In this document: piece after piece, positions 31,846 to 41,069 of the stretch | Numbering within the stretch: the first letter of the stretch is position 1 | Layout: each line of letters opens with the position of its first letter | Assembly: GCF_042667405.1 (NCBI RefSeq) | Contig: NZ_JBHVAL010000008.1 | Span: 62,001-126,000 of the forward strand | Direction: 5' to 3' | DNA from: Arthrobacter sp042667405 | GTDB lineage: Bacteria > Actinomycetota > Actinomycetes > Actinomycetales > Micrococcaceae | Length of the DNA: 64,000 nt | Position numbers and translations under genes: made by a program | Notes under the pieces: model-generated | What the model saw: only the letters and a program-made list of their open reading frames with translations | What the model was told of the DNA's origin: nothing | Databases searched by the model: none

Positions 31846-33410
31846 TTCGCACCACTGTTCTGAGGCAGGGGCGGCACTTCGACGGCGTCGCCCAGCACGG
31901 AATGGATGTAGGCCGAGCGGTCCAACATGATTTCAGCTGAACCGTCCGCAATCTGGAAGAGTGGACCGGCGAAGACCGTCAAAGCCACACCGAACACGAC
32001 CAATGCCGCCGTTGAACCCACCATGGTCCGCGGCAGCACTCCGATGTTCCCGGGGGTCAGCAGCACGGGGTCCGGGTACTCGGCATCTTCAGGTTTGCGC
32101 CAGAAAGCCCTGTTCCACACCCTTGCGATGGCCAGCAGGGTCAGCAGGCTCGTGACGACGCCGCCCACTACCAGCACGATCGCCAGAGGCGTACCAAGCT
32201 CCACGCCCGCCTGCAGAAGCCCCAGCTTCCCAAGGAACCCGGAGAACGGTGGAATGCCTGCCAGGTTCATGGCCGGAACGAAGAAAAGCAACGCCAACAA
32301 GGGCGAGAGCTTGGCCAAGCCGCCAAGCCGGTCAATGGAGGAGCTGCCACCACGACGCTCGATCAGACCCGTCACCAGGAACAGGCTGGTCTGCACGGTG
32401 ATGTGGTGCGCGACGTAGAACACCGCTGCGCCCAGGCCGGACACGGAACTGATGGCCAGCCCGAACACCATGTACCCGATATGGCTGACCAGGGTGAAGG
32501 ACAGAAGACGTTTGATGTCACTTTGGGCCAAGGCACCCAATATGCCAACCACCATCGTCAGCAGTGCCACCACCATCAAAGGGACGTTGAGGGTATCCCC
32601 GGGGAACAGCAGTGTCTCAGTCCGGACCATCGCGTAAACGCCTACTTTGGTCAGCAAGCCGGCGAACACCGCTGTAACGGGCGCCGGCGCCGTGGGATAG
32701 GAGTCGGGAAGCCAGAACGACAGGGGGAAGACAGCCGCTTTGATGCCGAACGCCACCAACAGCATCACGTGCAACAGGTTCTGCGTGCCGGGGTCCAGTT
32801 CCGCCAGCTTGACGGCCAGGTCGGCCATCGTGATGGTTCCGGTGGCCCCGTAAATCATGGCAATGGCGATCAGGAACAGGACGGACGACACCACTGAGAC
32901 CACCACGTACGTGACGCCGGCCCGGATGCGCGGACCGGTGCCACCCAGGGTCATAAGCACGTAGCTTGCTGTCAGCAGAATCTCAAAGCCGACGTAGAGG
33001 TTGAAGAGATCACCTGTGAGGAAGGCATTGGACACGCCCGCCACCAGGATGAGATACGTCGGGTGGAAGATCGAAACGGGCGCTTCCTGGTCGCCGTCAG
33101 CCATGCCTTGGCCTGTCGCATAAATCAGAACCGCGAGGCTTACCACGGACGAAACCACCAGCATGAGCGAGGAGAACTGGTCCACGACCAGCACCACGCC
33201 CCACGGCGGCAGCCAGCCACCCAAGGTGACGGAGGTGGTGCCGCCAGTCCAGACGGAGAACAGCAGAAGGCATTCCAACAGCAGTGTGGTGCTGAGGATG
33301 CCGATGCTGACTACGCGCTGGGCGGTCTGGTGGCGGATCAGCAGGAACGCCAGTGCGGCGCCCAGGATGGGAAGGAGGACAGCCAGCGGCGACAGGTTTG
33401 CGAGATTCAC
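31842..33410 (-). CDS. mrpD: Mrp-type Na+/H+ antiporter subunit D
   Basis: A 522-residue polytopic protein homologous to respiratory complex I NuoM/NuoN-type antiporter subunits, with about 14 hydrophobic segments. Motifs include NAFLTGDLFNLYVGFEILLT, with the key Glu, GIKAAVFPLSFWLPDSYPTA, with the key Lys, and the LSFTLVSHIGYMVFGL half-helix region. One of the two large ion-translocating subunits of the Mrp complex. Coupled by four-base overlaps to mrpC and mrpE. Confidence 0.92.
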   Translation of the reverse strand: MNLANLSPLAVLLPILGAALAFLLIRHQTAQRVVSIGILSTTLLLECLLLFSVWTGGTTSVTLGGWLPPWGVVLVVDQFSSLMLVVSSVVSLAVLIYATGQGMADGDQEAPVSIFHPTYLILVAGVSNAFLTGDLFNLYVGFEILLTASYVLMTLGGTGPRIRAGVTYVVVSVVSSVLFLIAIAMIYGATGTITMADLAVKLAELDPGTQNLLHVMLLVAFGIKAAVFPLSFWLPDSYPTAPAPVTAVFAGLLTKVGVYAMVRTETLLFPGDTLNVPLMVVALLTMVVGILGALAQSDIKRLLSFTLVSHIGYMVFGLAISSVSGLGAAVFYVAHHITVQTSLFLVTGLIERRGGSSSIDRLGGLAKLSPLLALLFFVPAMNLAGIPPFSGFLGKLGLLQAGVELGTPLAIVLVVGGVVTSLLTLLAIARVWNRAFWRKPEDAEYPDPVLLTPGNIGVLPRTMVGSTAALVVFGVALTVFAGPLFQIADGSAEIMLDRSAYIHSVLGDAVEVPPLPQNSGAK

Positions 33411-33907
33411 GCGCTGCCTCCTTCCTGAGTCGTTGTCGTGTTGGGGGTTTCCGTGGCTTCCGGATGGTTCCGGTCCGAAGTGCTTGACGGAGTGACCGCG
33501 AACTCCGAGGTTTCCAATGGCACGATCGCGTCGTCCTCAGCGTCGAAGCTGGGGGTCTTTGCCACGCGCACGTCTTCGAGGTCGTCCTGGATTTCATCCT
33601 GGCGGGCCAGTACCCAGGTGCGGTAGATGATGCCGAGCATGAATGCTGTCACGGCAAAAGAGATGACGATTGACGTGAGGATCAGCGCCTGTGGGAGAGG
33701 GTCGTTGTAGGAATGCGGGTCGGTTTCCTTGGTGAAGAACGGAGCAAGCCCGGCGTACCCTCCAGTACTCAAGATCAGGATGTTGGTCGCGTTGGCCAGC
33801 AGCATCAGCCCCAGGAGCACGCGCGTAAGGCTGCGTTCCAGGATGAGGTAGATGCCGCAGGCGTACAGGACGCCCATGACGATCAGCAGGGTCAGGTTGA
33901 TGCTCAT
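33407..33907 (-). CDS. mrpC: Mrp-type Na+/H+ antiporter subunit C
   Basis: A 166-residue NuoK-like three-helix protein: YACGIYLILERSLTRVLLGL, MLLANATNILILSTGG, then DPLPQALILTSIVISFAVTA. Beyond the usual MrpC length of about 110-125 residues it carries a 45-residue acidic, Thr/Glu-rich C-terminal tail (SEFAVTPSSTSDRNHPEATE) with no recognised domain. It overlaps mrpA and mrpD by four bases. Confidence 0.9.
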   Translation of the reverse strand: MSINLTLLIVMGVLYACGIYLILERSLTRVLLGLMLLANATNILILSTGGYAGLAPFFTKETDPHSYNDPLPQALILTSIVISFAVTAFMLGIIYRTWVLARQDEIQDDLEDVRVAKTPSFDAEDDAIVPLETSEFAVTPSSTSDRNHPEATETPNTTTTQEGGSA

Positions 33908-36900
33908 GCGGTACCTTTCCCGGAGCTGGATGGTTCGGCCGCAGCTTCAGCCCATCCGGCTTGCTCGGCTTGCTCGGCTTGCTCGGCGGCATCTTCCTCG
34001 GTGAGGGGTGCGCCTTGGCCTTCAAAATGCTCGTCGATTTCCGCACCGAGGCTGCGGAGGACGTCCAGCGCCAGTCCCACCACCACGATGTAGACGCCGA
34101 TATCGAAGATCGTGGACGTGACGAATTTGACGTCTCCGAAGACGGGCAGCCAGAACTCGACAATGGCGCTCTGGAACACCTGTCCGCCAAGGAACAACGG
34201 AACGAAACCGGACGCTGCCGCCGTCGCAAGTCCCGTTCCCAGCAGTGTTCCGGCACTGACTGTCGCGGCCTCGCTCAACTCGAACCGCCCGCCGGCAAGG
34301 TACCGGATGGTCAGGGCGAGCCCTGCCGTCAGTCCACCCGCGAAGCCTCCACCGGGCAGGTTGTGGCCTGCGAGGAGGAGATAGATGGAGAATACGATCA
34401 GCGAATGGAAGATGAGCCGGGTGACGACTTCGAAAATGATCGAACGCCGCTCGGGTGCCAAGGTGCGGCCGGCCACCAGCCAGGCGTCACGGGTGACTGC
34501 CGTGAACTTCCGGGCGACAGCCAGCGTCGCGCTCGTCCGGGAGTCAGGCTCGACGCCGGTGCGGCGCCCCACGCTGCCTTCCGGCACAGCATCGGACGTT
34601 TTGATGCGGTCTCCGCGGCTGCGGACGAAGATCAGGCTCGCTACGCCCGTGGCGGCAATCGCCAAGACGGAAATCTCGCCAAAAGTATCCCAGGCGCGGA
34701 TGTCCACCAGGGTCACGTTGACCACGTTCAAGCCTCCACCGCCTTCGTAGGCAAGGCGCGGGAAGTCGAGGGAAACCGGGGTAGCAACACGGGCACCCAT
34801 GGCGTAGATCGCCACGAAGATCATGGTGATGCCGAACGCTGCGCCGATGATGACGCGGATGACCCTGAGCCGGCCGCCGGTCCTGTCCCGCAGCTCGGCA
34901 GGCAGGCTGCGCATTGCAAGAACGAAGGCCACCAACACAATGGTCTCCACGAGCATCTGCGTCAAGGCCAGGTCCGGGGCGCCCTGGAGCGCGAACATGA
35001 GAGCGATGCCGTACCCGGTGACAGACACCATCAGCACGGCGAGGAACCGCTTGTTGGCCCGGACCGCGGCCAGCGCTCCCACCACGATTCCCACGCCCAG
35101 CACCATCTGCAGCGGCGAGTTCGGGTCGATGAAGTAGATCCCGTCCGGCAGCGGCTTGTTGGCCATGACAATGGCAGCCAGGGGAACGGCGAAGGCTGCA
35201 GTGAGGATCACGGCCAGGTAGAAGTACAGTGAACCTCGCTGCGTGCGGCCCGTGATCCAGACGGCAACATCATCCAGCGCACCGATGGTGTTTTGGTAAG
35301 CGCGGTCGCCGTCGACCCAATCGGGCACCAGGCCCTGGACGCGGGCAACGGCGTTGCGGCCGTAGAACATCGCCGCTCCCATCACGAACGTCACCGCCGT
35401 CAGGCCCAGAGCGGGCGTCAAGCCGTGCCACAGAGCCAAGTGTCCGGCGTCGACGGCGTCCGGTCCGGTGGCGAACAGCGCAGCGTAAGGCTGAATCCAG
35501 GTGTCCACCGGCGTGGGCCAGACCCCGTACACGACGCTGAGCAGGCTGAGGATCGCCGGGGCAGCCAGGAACGAAGGCTTGATGGGTTTGAACGGAGTGG
35601 GCTCCACGCCCGGTTTGACCGCGAACGCTCCCCACATGAAACGGGCGCTGTAGGCGAAGGTGAGGATGGAGCCAATGACAAGGCCCACCAGGATCCAGAT
35701 CCCCAAGGGGTCCTCATTGCCTGTTCCGAAGTGGACGAAAGCCTCAAAGACCGACTCCTTGGCAACAAATCCCGCAAGGGGCGGCACACCGGCCATCGAC
35801 GCGGCAGCGATCGCCGCCACCACGCCCAGCGCGCGAGATGACCTGAAGACGCCGGAGAGCTTACGGATGTCACGCGTGCCGGACTGGTGGTCGATGATGC
35901 CCACCACGAGGAACAGCGTGGCCTTGAACAAGCCATGGGCCAGCAGCAAGCCCAGGCCGGCCAAGGCGGCATCGGGCCGGCCCAGTCCCACCACCATGGT
36001 GAGGAAGCCGAGCTGGCTCACAGTGCCGTAAGCGAGGATGAGTTTGATATCCGTCTGCCGCAGCGCACGATAGCCACCGATGATCATGGTGGCCAGGCCA
36101 AGCCCGAGGACCAACGGCAGCCAGAACTCCGAGGTCGCGAAGCCCGGCGCCAGGCGGGCCACGATGTAGATGCCGGCTTTCACCATCGCAGCCGCGTGCA
36201 GGTAGGCGCTGACCGGCGTCGGGGCCGCCATGGCCCCCGGCAGCCAGAAGTGGAAAGGGACGAGCGCCGATTTGGTGATGGCACCCACCAGGACCAGTAC
36301 GACGGCGGCATCCACCGCGCCCTGCATGGGTCCGGTCATGAGCGCCCCGGCTTGGTCGAGGATGGCAGACACACGGTATGTCCCGGCTGCCTGGCCCAGG
36401 ATGATCAAACCCACGAGCATTGCCAGACCGCCTGCAGTGGTGACCATCAGTGCCTGCAGGGCAGACCGTCGTGCCGCCAGACGGGTGCGGGCATAGCCGA
36501 TCAGGAGGTACGACAGGATGGTGGTGAGCTCCCAGAAGACAAAGAGCATCAGGAGGTCGTCGGAGGTGACCAACCCGAACATGGCACCTGCGAAAGCAAG
36601 CAGTTGGGCACCGAAGCCCCCGAGGCCGGAGTCCTTGTTTTTGAAGTACCTGGCGCAATAGACAAGCACCAGGGAGCCCACTCCCAGAATGAGCAGCGAC
36701 ATGACCCAGGCAAGGGGATCCATGCGGAACGCCAGTTCCATGTGCAAACCGGGAATCCAGGGCAAGACTTCTTCTATGCCCCCACCGGAATATACGGCGT
36801 TGTACTGAAGGACCAGCCAAACAAAGGCGGCCGCGGGGACGGCGGCCAGAACGTAGAACGCATTCCTTCGAAGCGAGCGGAAGATCAAGGGCGCCACAGT

Positions 36901-36936
36901 TGCCGCTGCAAAGGTGATGGCAAGAACTGTGATCAC
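33904..36936 (-). CDS. mrpA: Mrp-type Na+/H+ antiporter subunit A, fused A/B form
   Basis: A 1010-residue protein and the first gene of the seven-function mrp operon. Residues 1 to about 600 are the NuoL-like antiporter domain (VFWELTTILSYLLIGYARTR, KSALVPFHFWLPGAMAAPTP, LAYGTVSQLGFLTMVVGLGR). A MrpA-specific C-terminal domain follows (LALTQMLVETIVLVAFVLA). After a hydrophilic linker near residues 775-815, an MrpB domain closes the protein (LLLAGHNLPGGGFAGGLTAG). No separate mrpB exists, so A and B are one chain. The GTG at 36936 has GGAG six bases upstream. The acidic tail contains a short AEQAEQAEQAG repeat. Confidence 0.93.
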   Translation of the reverse strand: MITVLAITFAAATVAPLIFRSLRRNAFYVLAAVPAAAFVWLVLQYNAVYSGGGIEEVLPWIPGLHMELAFRMDPLAWVMSLLILGVGSLVLVYCARYFKNKDSGLGGFGAQLLAFAGAMFGLVTSDDLLMLFVFWELTTILSYLLIGYARTRLAARRSALQALMVTTAGGLAMLVGLIILGQAAGTYRVSAILDQAGALMTGPMQGAVDAAVVLVLVGAITKSALVPFHFWLPGAMAAPTPVSAYLHAAAMVKAGIYIVARLAPGFATSEFWLPLVLGLGLATMIIGGYRALRQTDIKLILAYGTVSQLGFLTMVVGLGRPDAALAGLGLLLAHGLFKATLFLVVGIIDHQSGTRDIRKLSGVFRSSRALGVVAAIAAASMAGVPPLAGFVAKESVFEAFVHFGTGNEDPLGIWILVGLVIGSILTFAYSARFMWGAFAVKPGVEPTPFKPIKPSFLAAPAILSLLSVVYGVWPTPVDTWIQPYAALFATGPDAVDAGHLALWHGLTPALGLTAVTFVMGAAMFYGRNAVARVQGLVPDWVDGDRAYQNTIGALDDVAVWITGRTQRGSLYFYLAVILTAAFAVPLAAIVMANKPLPDGIYFIDPNSPLQMVLGVGIVVGALAAVRANKRFLAVLMVSVTGYGIALMFALQGAPDLALTQMLVETIVLVAFVLAMRSLPAELRDRTGGRLRVIRVIIGAAFGITMIFVAIYAMGARVATPVSLDFPRLAYEGGGGLNVVNVTLVDIRAWDTFGEISVLAIAATGVASLIFVRSRGDRIKTSDAVPEGSVGRRTGVEPDSRTSATLAVARKFTAVTRDAWLVAGRTLAPERRSIIFEVVTRLIFHSLIVFSIYLLLAGHNLPGGGFAGGLTAGLALTIRYLAGGRFELSEAATVSAGTLLGTGLATAAASGFVPLFLGGQVFQSAIVEFWLPVFGDVKFVTSTIFDIGVYIVVVGLALDVLRSLGAEIDEHFEGQGAPLTEEDAAEQAEQAEQAGWAEAAAEPSSSGKGTA

Positions 36937-37132
36937 TGTTTTCTCCGCAAAGTCAGGAAAGAATTGTCAAAAGTTGGAGCAGGCGGTCATACGTTGGGTT
37001 CGGTTCATCCAGTTTATCAAGGGGCCAGGACACTTTTAGGCCACTTTCCCGTCCCCACCGCCCGACGACTGCTGTTGTCCACATAGCCTGTCATCCACAC
37101 GCAGTCCCTGCCGCCCCGATAGCATTCACACT

Positions 37133-38536
37133 ATGAACGCGGCCGCAGTTCCCGAAGCCTCCAACCCGACATCCGAGCTTGCCTCCGGTCCGGTCACCTC
37201 GAAGAAGGGACAGATCCTTGCGTGGGCGTCCTGGGATTGGGGATCTGCAGCCTTCAACGCTGTCATGACGACCTTCGTTTTCACCGTTTATCTCACGTCC
37301 AATGCCTTCGGGGGAGAAGACGCGGCATCGGCTGCTTTGGGCGCCGCGCTTGCCATAGCGGGCCTGGCCATCGCTCTCCTTGCACCGGTTACGGGTCAAC
37401 GCTCCGATGCGGGCGGGCGGCGGAAGCTATGGTTGGGCGTCAACACGGCCGCCACAGCACTGCTCACGGGACTGTGCTTCTTCGTCTTCCCCCGGCCCGA
37501 GTTCCTGCTCCTCGGAGTCTGCCTGATCGCACTCGGCAATGTTTTTTTCGAGTTCGCCGGGGTGAACTACAACGCCATGCTGGCCCAGATCTCCACCCCC
37601 CGGAACATCGGTAAAGTCAGCGGTTTTGGGTGGGGAATGGGCTACCTGGGCGGGATCGTGGCGCTCCTGCTGGTCCTGCAGCTTTTTGTCCAGCCATCCT
37701 TCGACTGGTTCGGTGCCTCTACCCAGGATTCGCTCAATATCCGGCTGGTCGCTGTCTTCTCGGCCCTGTGGTTCTTCATCTTTGCCCTCCCGGTGATGTT
37801 TGCCGTCCCTGAGGTCTCCGTGAAGAAGGACACGGCGGCCCTGGGATTCGTCGACTCCTACAAGTTGCTGATCCGCCGCATCGGGGCCATCTACAGGACC
37901 AGCCCCCACACCATCTACTTCCTGCTGTCCAGTGCCATCTTCCGCGATGGTCTGGCCGCAGTCTTCACTTTCGGCGGCGTGATTGCCGCCGGGACCTTCG
38001 GTTTCGAGCTCAAGGAAGTGATCTTCTTTGCCATCTTCGGCAACGTCGTTGCCGCTGTTGGCGCGGTCATTGGCGGCTTCCTGGACGACAGGATCGGACC
38101 CAAGGCCGTCATCGTGTTGTCCTTGATCGGCCTGCTGACCGCGGGAACGTTCATCCTGGTCCTGGGCAATGGAGATTACGTCTTCTTTGGCAATGCCTGG
38201 CCCGGGACATCCACCTTCTGGGTCTTCGGGCTTCTCCTGTGCCTGTTCGTCGGGCCGGCACAGTCATCCTCCAGGGCCTACCTCGCCAGGCTCGCCCCGG
38301 CAGGTGAGTCCGGGGAGCTGTTCGGTCTCTACGCCACCACGGGGCGGGCCGTCAGCTTCCTGGCACCAACCCTGTTCACTCTCTGCATCACAATCGCCTC
38401 TCCCCTCGTCCCTGCCGGGGAAGCCCAGCGCTGGGGCATCCTGGGCATCATGGCAGTGCTCCTGGCGGGCCTCCTGGTGATCCTTCCCGTGAAGCCGCCG
38501 GCCAAAGTGGAAGTAGCCGTAGTACCAGAGCGTTAA
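37133..38536 (+). CDS. MFS transporter, UMF1/Atg22-like
   Basis: A 467-residue major facilitator protein with 12 hydrophobic segments. The opening WASWDWGSAAFNAVMTTFVF, followed by VYLTS, and the segments LAPVTGQRSDAGGRRK and FGFELKEVIFFAIFGNVVAA are typical of the UMF1 family related to yeast Atg22 amino-acid effluxers. Substrate unknown. ATG 37133 starts 196 bases from the divergent mrpA; nothing else was recognised in that gap. C-terminal tail short. Confidence 0.86.
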   Translation: MNAAAVPEASNPTSELASGPVTSKKGQILAWASWDWGSAAFNAVMTTFVFTVYLTSNAFGGEDAASAALGAALAIAGLAIALLAPVTGQRSDAGGRRKLWLGVNTAATALLTGLCFFVFPRPEFLLLGVCLIALGNVFFEFAGVNYNAMLAQISTPRNIGKVSGFGWGMGYLGGIVALLLVLQLFVQPSFDWFGASTQDSLNIRLVAVFSALWFFIFALPVMFAVPEVSVKKDTAALGFVDSYKLLIRRIGAIYRTSPHTIYFLLSSAIFRDGLAAVFTFGGVIAAGTFGFELKEVIFFAIFGNVVAAVGAVIGGFLDDRIGPKAVIVLSLIGLLTAGTFILVLGNGDYVFFGNAWPGTSTFWVFGLLLCLFVGPAQSSSRAYLARLAPAGESGELFGLYATTGRAVSFLAPTLFTLCITIASPLVPAGEAQRWGILGIMAVLLAGLLVILPVKPPAKVEVAVVPER

Positions 38537-38601
38537 CTACATAGGACCGGTTCGGCGTCGACAACGTACCGGAGCGGTTCAACAGAGTTTAGGGTGGAGC
38601 T

Positions 38602-39084
38602 ATGAACGTGGAAGAGACCGAACTTCCGGGCCTCGGCATCCGGAAGGACTTCGTGACGGCTTCGGGCCGCCGGATCGGCGTAGTAGAGCTGCGCGAAGGA
38701 GAAACCGAGCTTTTCGTCTCGACGTGGGATGACCCGGACACCTGCCAGGCCTCCATTCCATTGACAGCGGACGAAGCATCGACGCTCGGGAACCTTCTCG
38801 GCGGGCAGCACATTGCCATGCGCCTGGCAGAAGCACACCGCGAAGTCCCCGGAATCGTCACACGCCAGTTCTCCATCACCGCTGATTCGCCGTTCGTGAA
38901 CCAGGCCATGGGGAAGGCCCAAATCCGCACACGCAGTGGTGTCTCCATCGTGGCGATCATGCGTGAAGGTGAGGTTGTCCCCTCGCCTGCACCCGACGTC
39001 GTTCTTCACACCGGTGATCTGCTTGTAGCGGTCGGCACCCAGGAAGGACTTGACTCGGCAGCCGACATCCTCCGCAACGGCTGA
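38602..39084 (+). CDS. K+/H+ antiporter regulatory subunit, KhtT-like
   Basis: A 160-residue soluble protein. The N-terminal half (PGLGIRKDFVTASGRRIGVV, FVSTWDDPDTC) matches KhtT regulatory subunits, and the C-terminal half is an RCK_C/TrkA-C domain with SPFVNQAMGKAQIRTRSGVS and PAPDVVLHTGDLLVAVGT. Such subunits bind a nucleotide such as c-di-AMP or ATP and gate the adjacent antiporter. It ends five bases before the antiporter gene, so the pair is one operon. Start ATG 38602 with GGTGGAG upstream. Confidence 0.86.
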   Translation: MNVEETELPGLGIRKDFVTASGRRIGVVELREGETELFVSTWDDPDTCQASIPLTADEASTLGNLLGGQHIAMRLAEAHREVPGIVTRQFSITADSPFVNQAMGKAQIRTRSGVSIVAIMREGEVVPSPAPDVVLHTGDLLVAVGTQEGLDSAADILRNG

Positions 39085-39089
39085 CTCGA

Positions 39090-40289
39090 ATGGATCCGCT
39101 CGCATTAGCCCTCGTTGAACTGGGGGCCGTCGTCTTCTGCCTCGGCCTCCTGGCTCGACTAGCGGGCCGAATCGGCATGTCACCCATCCCCCTTTATCTT
39201 GTGGGCGGATTGGCCTTCGGTGCCGGCGGGTTCGTCAAGCTCGACGGAATGCACGAGTTCGCACACCTCTCCGGCGAGATCGGCGTCATTCTGCTGCTGC
39301 TTATGCTCGGTTTGGAATATACGGCGTCAGAGCTTGTTACGGGCCTGCGGCGTTCGTGGCAGGCAGGCGTCATGGATTTTGTCCTGAACTTCCTGCCGGG
39401 CGCAGGGCTGGCAGTCCTTCTGGGTTGGGGGCTCGTGGGGGCAATCGTCATGGGCGGCGTTACGTATATCTCCTCATCGGGTATCGCGGCCAAGGTCATC
39501 ACCGACCTTGGCCGGATCGGTAACCGTGAGACGCCGGTGGTGCTGTCCATTCTGGTGTTCGAAGACTTGGCCATGGCCATCTACTTGCCCATCCTCACGG
39601 CAATCCTGGCCGGCGTAGGGTTCCTGGGCGGGCTGCAGACGGTGGGCATCGCCTTGGCCGTTGTCACAGTAGTGCTGGTGATCGCCCTCAAGTACGGTCA
39701 GCGGGTTTCGCAGGCCATCCACAGCGAGAACTCCGAGGTCTTCCTGCTCAATGTCCTTGGCCTTGCCTTGTTGGTGGCGGGAATTGCCTCCGCACTTCAG
39801 GTATCGGCCGCCGTGGGAGCCTTCATGTTGGGCATCGCCATCTCCGGCGCCACCGCCCACAACGCCACCCGGATCCTCGAACCCCTGCGGGACTTGTTTG
39901 CGGCTATCTTCTTCGTGGCTTTCGGACTTAACACTGATCCGACTTCGATTCCGCCCGTCCTGGGCTGGGCCCTGCTGCTGGCCGTGCTCACTGCTGCCAC
40001 CAAGATGCTCACAGGCATCTGGGCCGCCAAGCGGGCCGGAATCGCCAAACCGGGCCGGTTCCGCGCGGGGGCGGCATTGATTGCCCGCGGTGAATTCTCC
40101 ATTGTCATTGCCGGCCTTGCCGTCGCTTCGGGAGCTGTTCCAGACGAACTCGCGGCGCTGGCAACGGCCTACGTCCTCATCATGGCCATCCTTGGCCCTC
40201 TGGCGGCTCGTTTCGTGGAGCCCGTGGTCAAGTCCCTCCGAAGAACCCCCAAAGCCCCGCCACGGACCCCGGACCACGCTCCGGCGTAG
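39090..40289 (+). CDS. Cation:proton antiporter, CPA2/KhtU-like
   Basis: A 399-residue membrane protein of the monovalent cation:proton antiporter 2 family with about 12 hydrophobic segments. The N-terminal GRIGMSPIPLYLVGGLAFG, ILLLLMLGLEYTASELV, the SSSGIAAKVITDLGRIGNRE region and the AARGEFS-like segment (AGAALIARGEFSIVIAGLAV) are standard. No TrkA-N domain is fused; regulation is by the separate KhtT-like protein encoded immediately upstream. Likely exports K+ in exchange for H+. It is the second cation/proton antiporter system within 9 kb, after Mrp. Confidence 0.88.
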   Translation: MDPLALALVELGAVVFCLGLLARLAGRIGMSPIPLYLVGGLAFGAGGFVKLDGMHEFAHLSGEIGVILLLLMLGLEYTASELVTGLRRSWQAGVMDFVLNFLPGAGLAVLLGWGLVGAIVMGGVTYISSSGIAAKVITDLGRIGNRETPVVLSILVFEDLAMAIYLPILTAILAGVGFLGGLQTVGIALAVVTVVLVIALKYGQRVSQAIHSENSEVFLLNVLGLALLVAGIASALQVSAAVGAFMLGIAISGATAHNATRILEPLRDLFAAIFFVAFGLNTDPTSIPPVLGWALLLAVLTAATKMLTGIWAAKRAGIAKPGRFRAGAALIARGEFSIVIAGLAVASGAVPDELAALATAYVLIMAILGPLAARFVEPVVKSLRRTPKAPPRTPDHAPA

Positions 40290-40368
40290 CGTCTCACCTT
40301 TGAACCTTCACTGAGGGGCGACGTCTCAACCGAAACAGGCCGCTAGCCAAACCTCGCGGCTCAAAAAG

Positions 40369-40944
40369 CTAGATGGACGTCCGGTGGAAGTTCAGGTGGC
40401 TGCGGCTTGCGGTGGGTCCGCGCTGGCCCTGGTAGCGGTTGCCGTATTCGCCGGAACCGTAGGGGTGCTCAGCAGCGGAGGTCAGGCGGAAGAAGCACAG
40501 CTGGCCAATCTTCATGCCCGGCCACAGCTTGATGGGCAGCGTAGCCACATTGGAGAGCTCGAGCGTGACGTGTCCGGAGAAACCGGGATCGATGAAGCCG
40601 GCGGTCGAGTGCGTCAGCAGCCCCAAGCGGCCCAGGGAGGACTTGCCTTCCAGCCGCGCGGCGATGTCATCGGGCAGGCTCACGGTTTCGTAGGTGGAGC
40701 CGAGCACGAATTCCCCGGGGTGCAGGATGAAAGGCTCGTCACCTTCCACTTCCACCAGGCGGGTCAGCTCGGGCTGCTCTTCTGCCGGGTCGATGTGGGC
40801 GTATTTGTGGTTGTCGAAGAGCCGGAAGAACCGGTCGATACGCACATCCACGGAAGACGGCTGCACCATCGCGGGATCGTACGGCTCAAGAACAATCCGT
40901 TGGGAGTCGATTTCGGCACGTATGTCGCGGTCAGAGATCAGCAC
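40369..40944 (-). CDS. dcd: dCTP deaminase
   Basis: A 191-residue trimeric dUTPase-fold deaminase. The protein begins LISDRDIRAEID; VQPSSVDVRIDRFFRLF, EFVLGSTYE, the signature RLEGKSSLGRLGLLTHSTAG and GFIDPGFSGHVTLEL are all present, including the catalytic Glu context. It converts dCTP to dUTP; in some actinobacteria the same protein also hydrolyses dUTP to dUMP. The GTG at 40944 gives the standard family length, while the frame extends 13 codons upstream without homology. Convergent with the antiporter gene. Confidence 0.92.
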   Translation of the reverse strand: MLISDRDIRAEIDSQRIVLEPYDPAMVQPSSVDVRIDRFFRLFDNHKYAHIDPAEEQPELTRLVEVEGDEPFILHPGEFVLGSTYETVSLPDDIAARLEGKSSLGRLGLLTHSTAGFIDPGFSGHVTLELSNVATLPIKLWPGMKIGQLCFFRLTSAAEHPYGSGEYGNRYQGQRGPTASRSHLNFHRTSI

Positions 40945-41069
40945 GTCATCAAAAATACCCCATAGGCCAAATACCCCATGCATTGTCCGGGCCGCCCCAT
41001 GGGACTATAGTTCCCGGACATGTAAAGCCGCGCCCGTACTTGGGGGCAACGAGCAACCGCGGGGTAATT

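Noticed and set aside
33961..35232. 423-codon forward frame opposite mrpA
   Set aside because: Antisense to mrpA; rich in His, Gln and Gly as complement of membrane-helix codons, a typical artefact.
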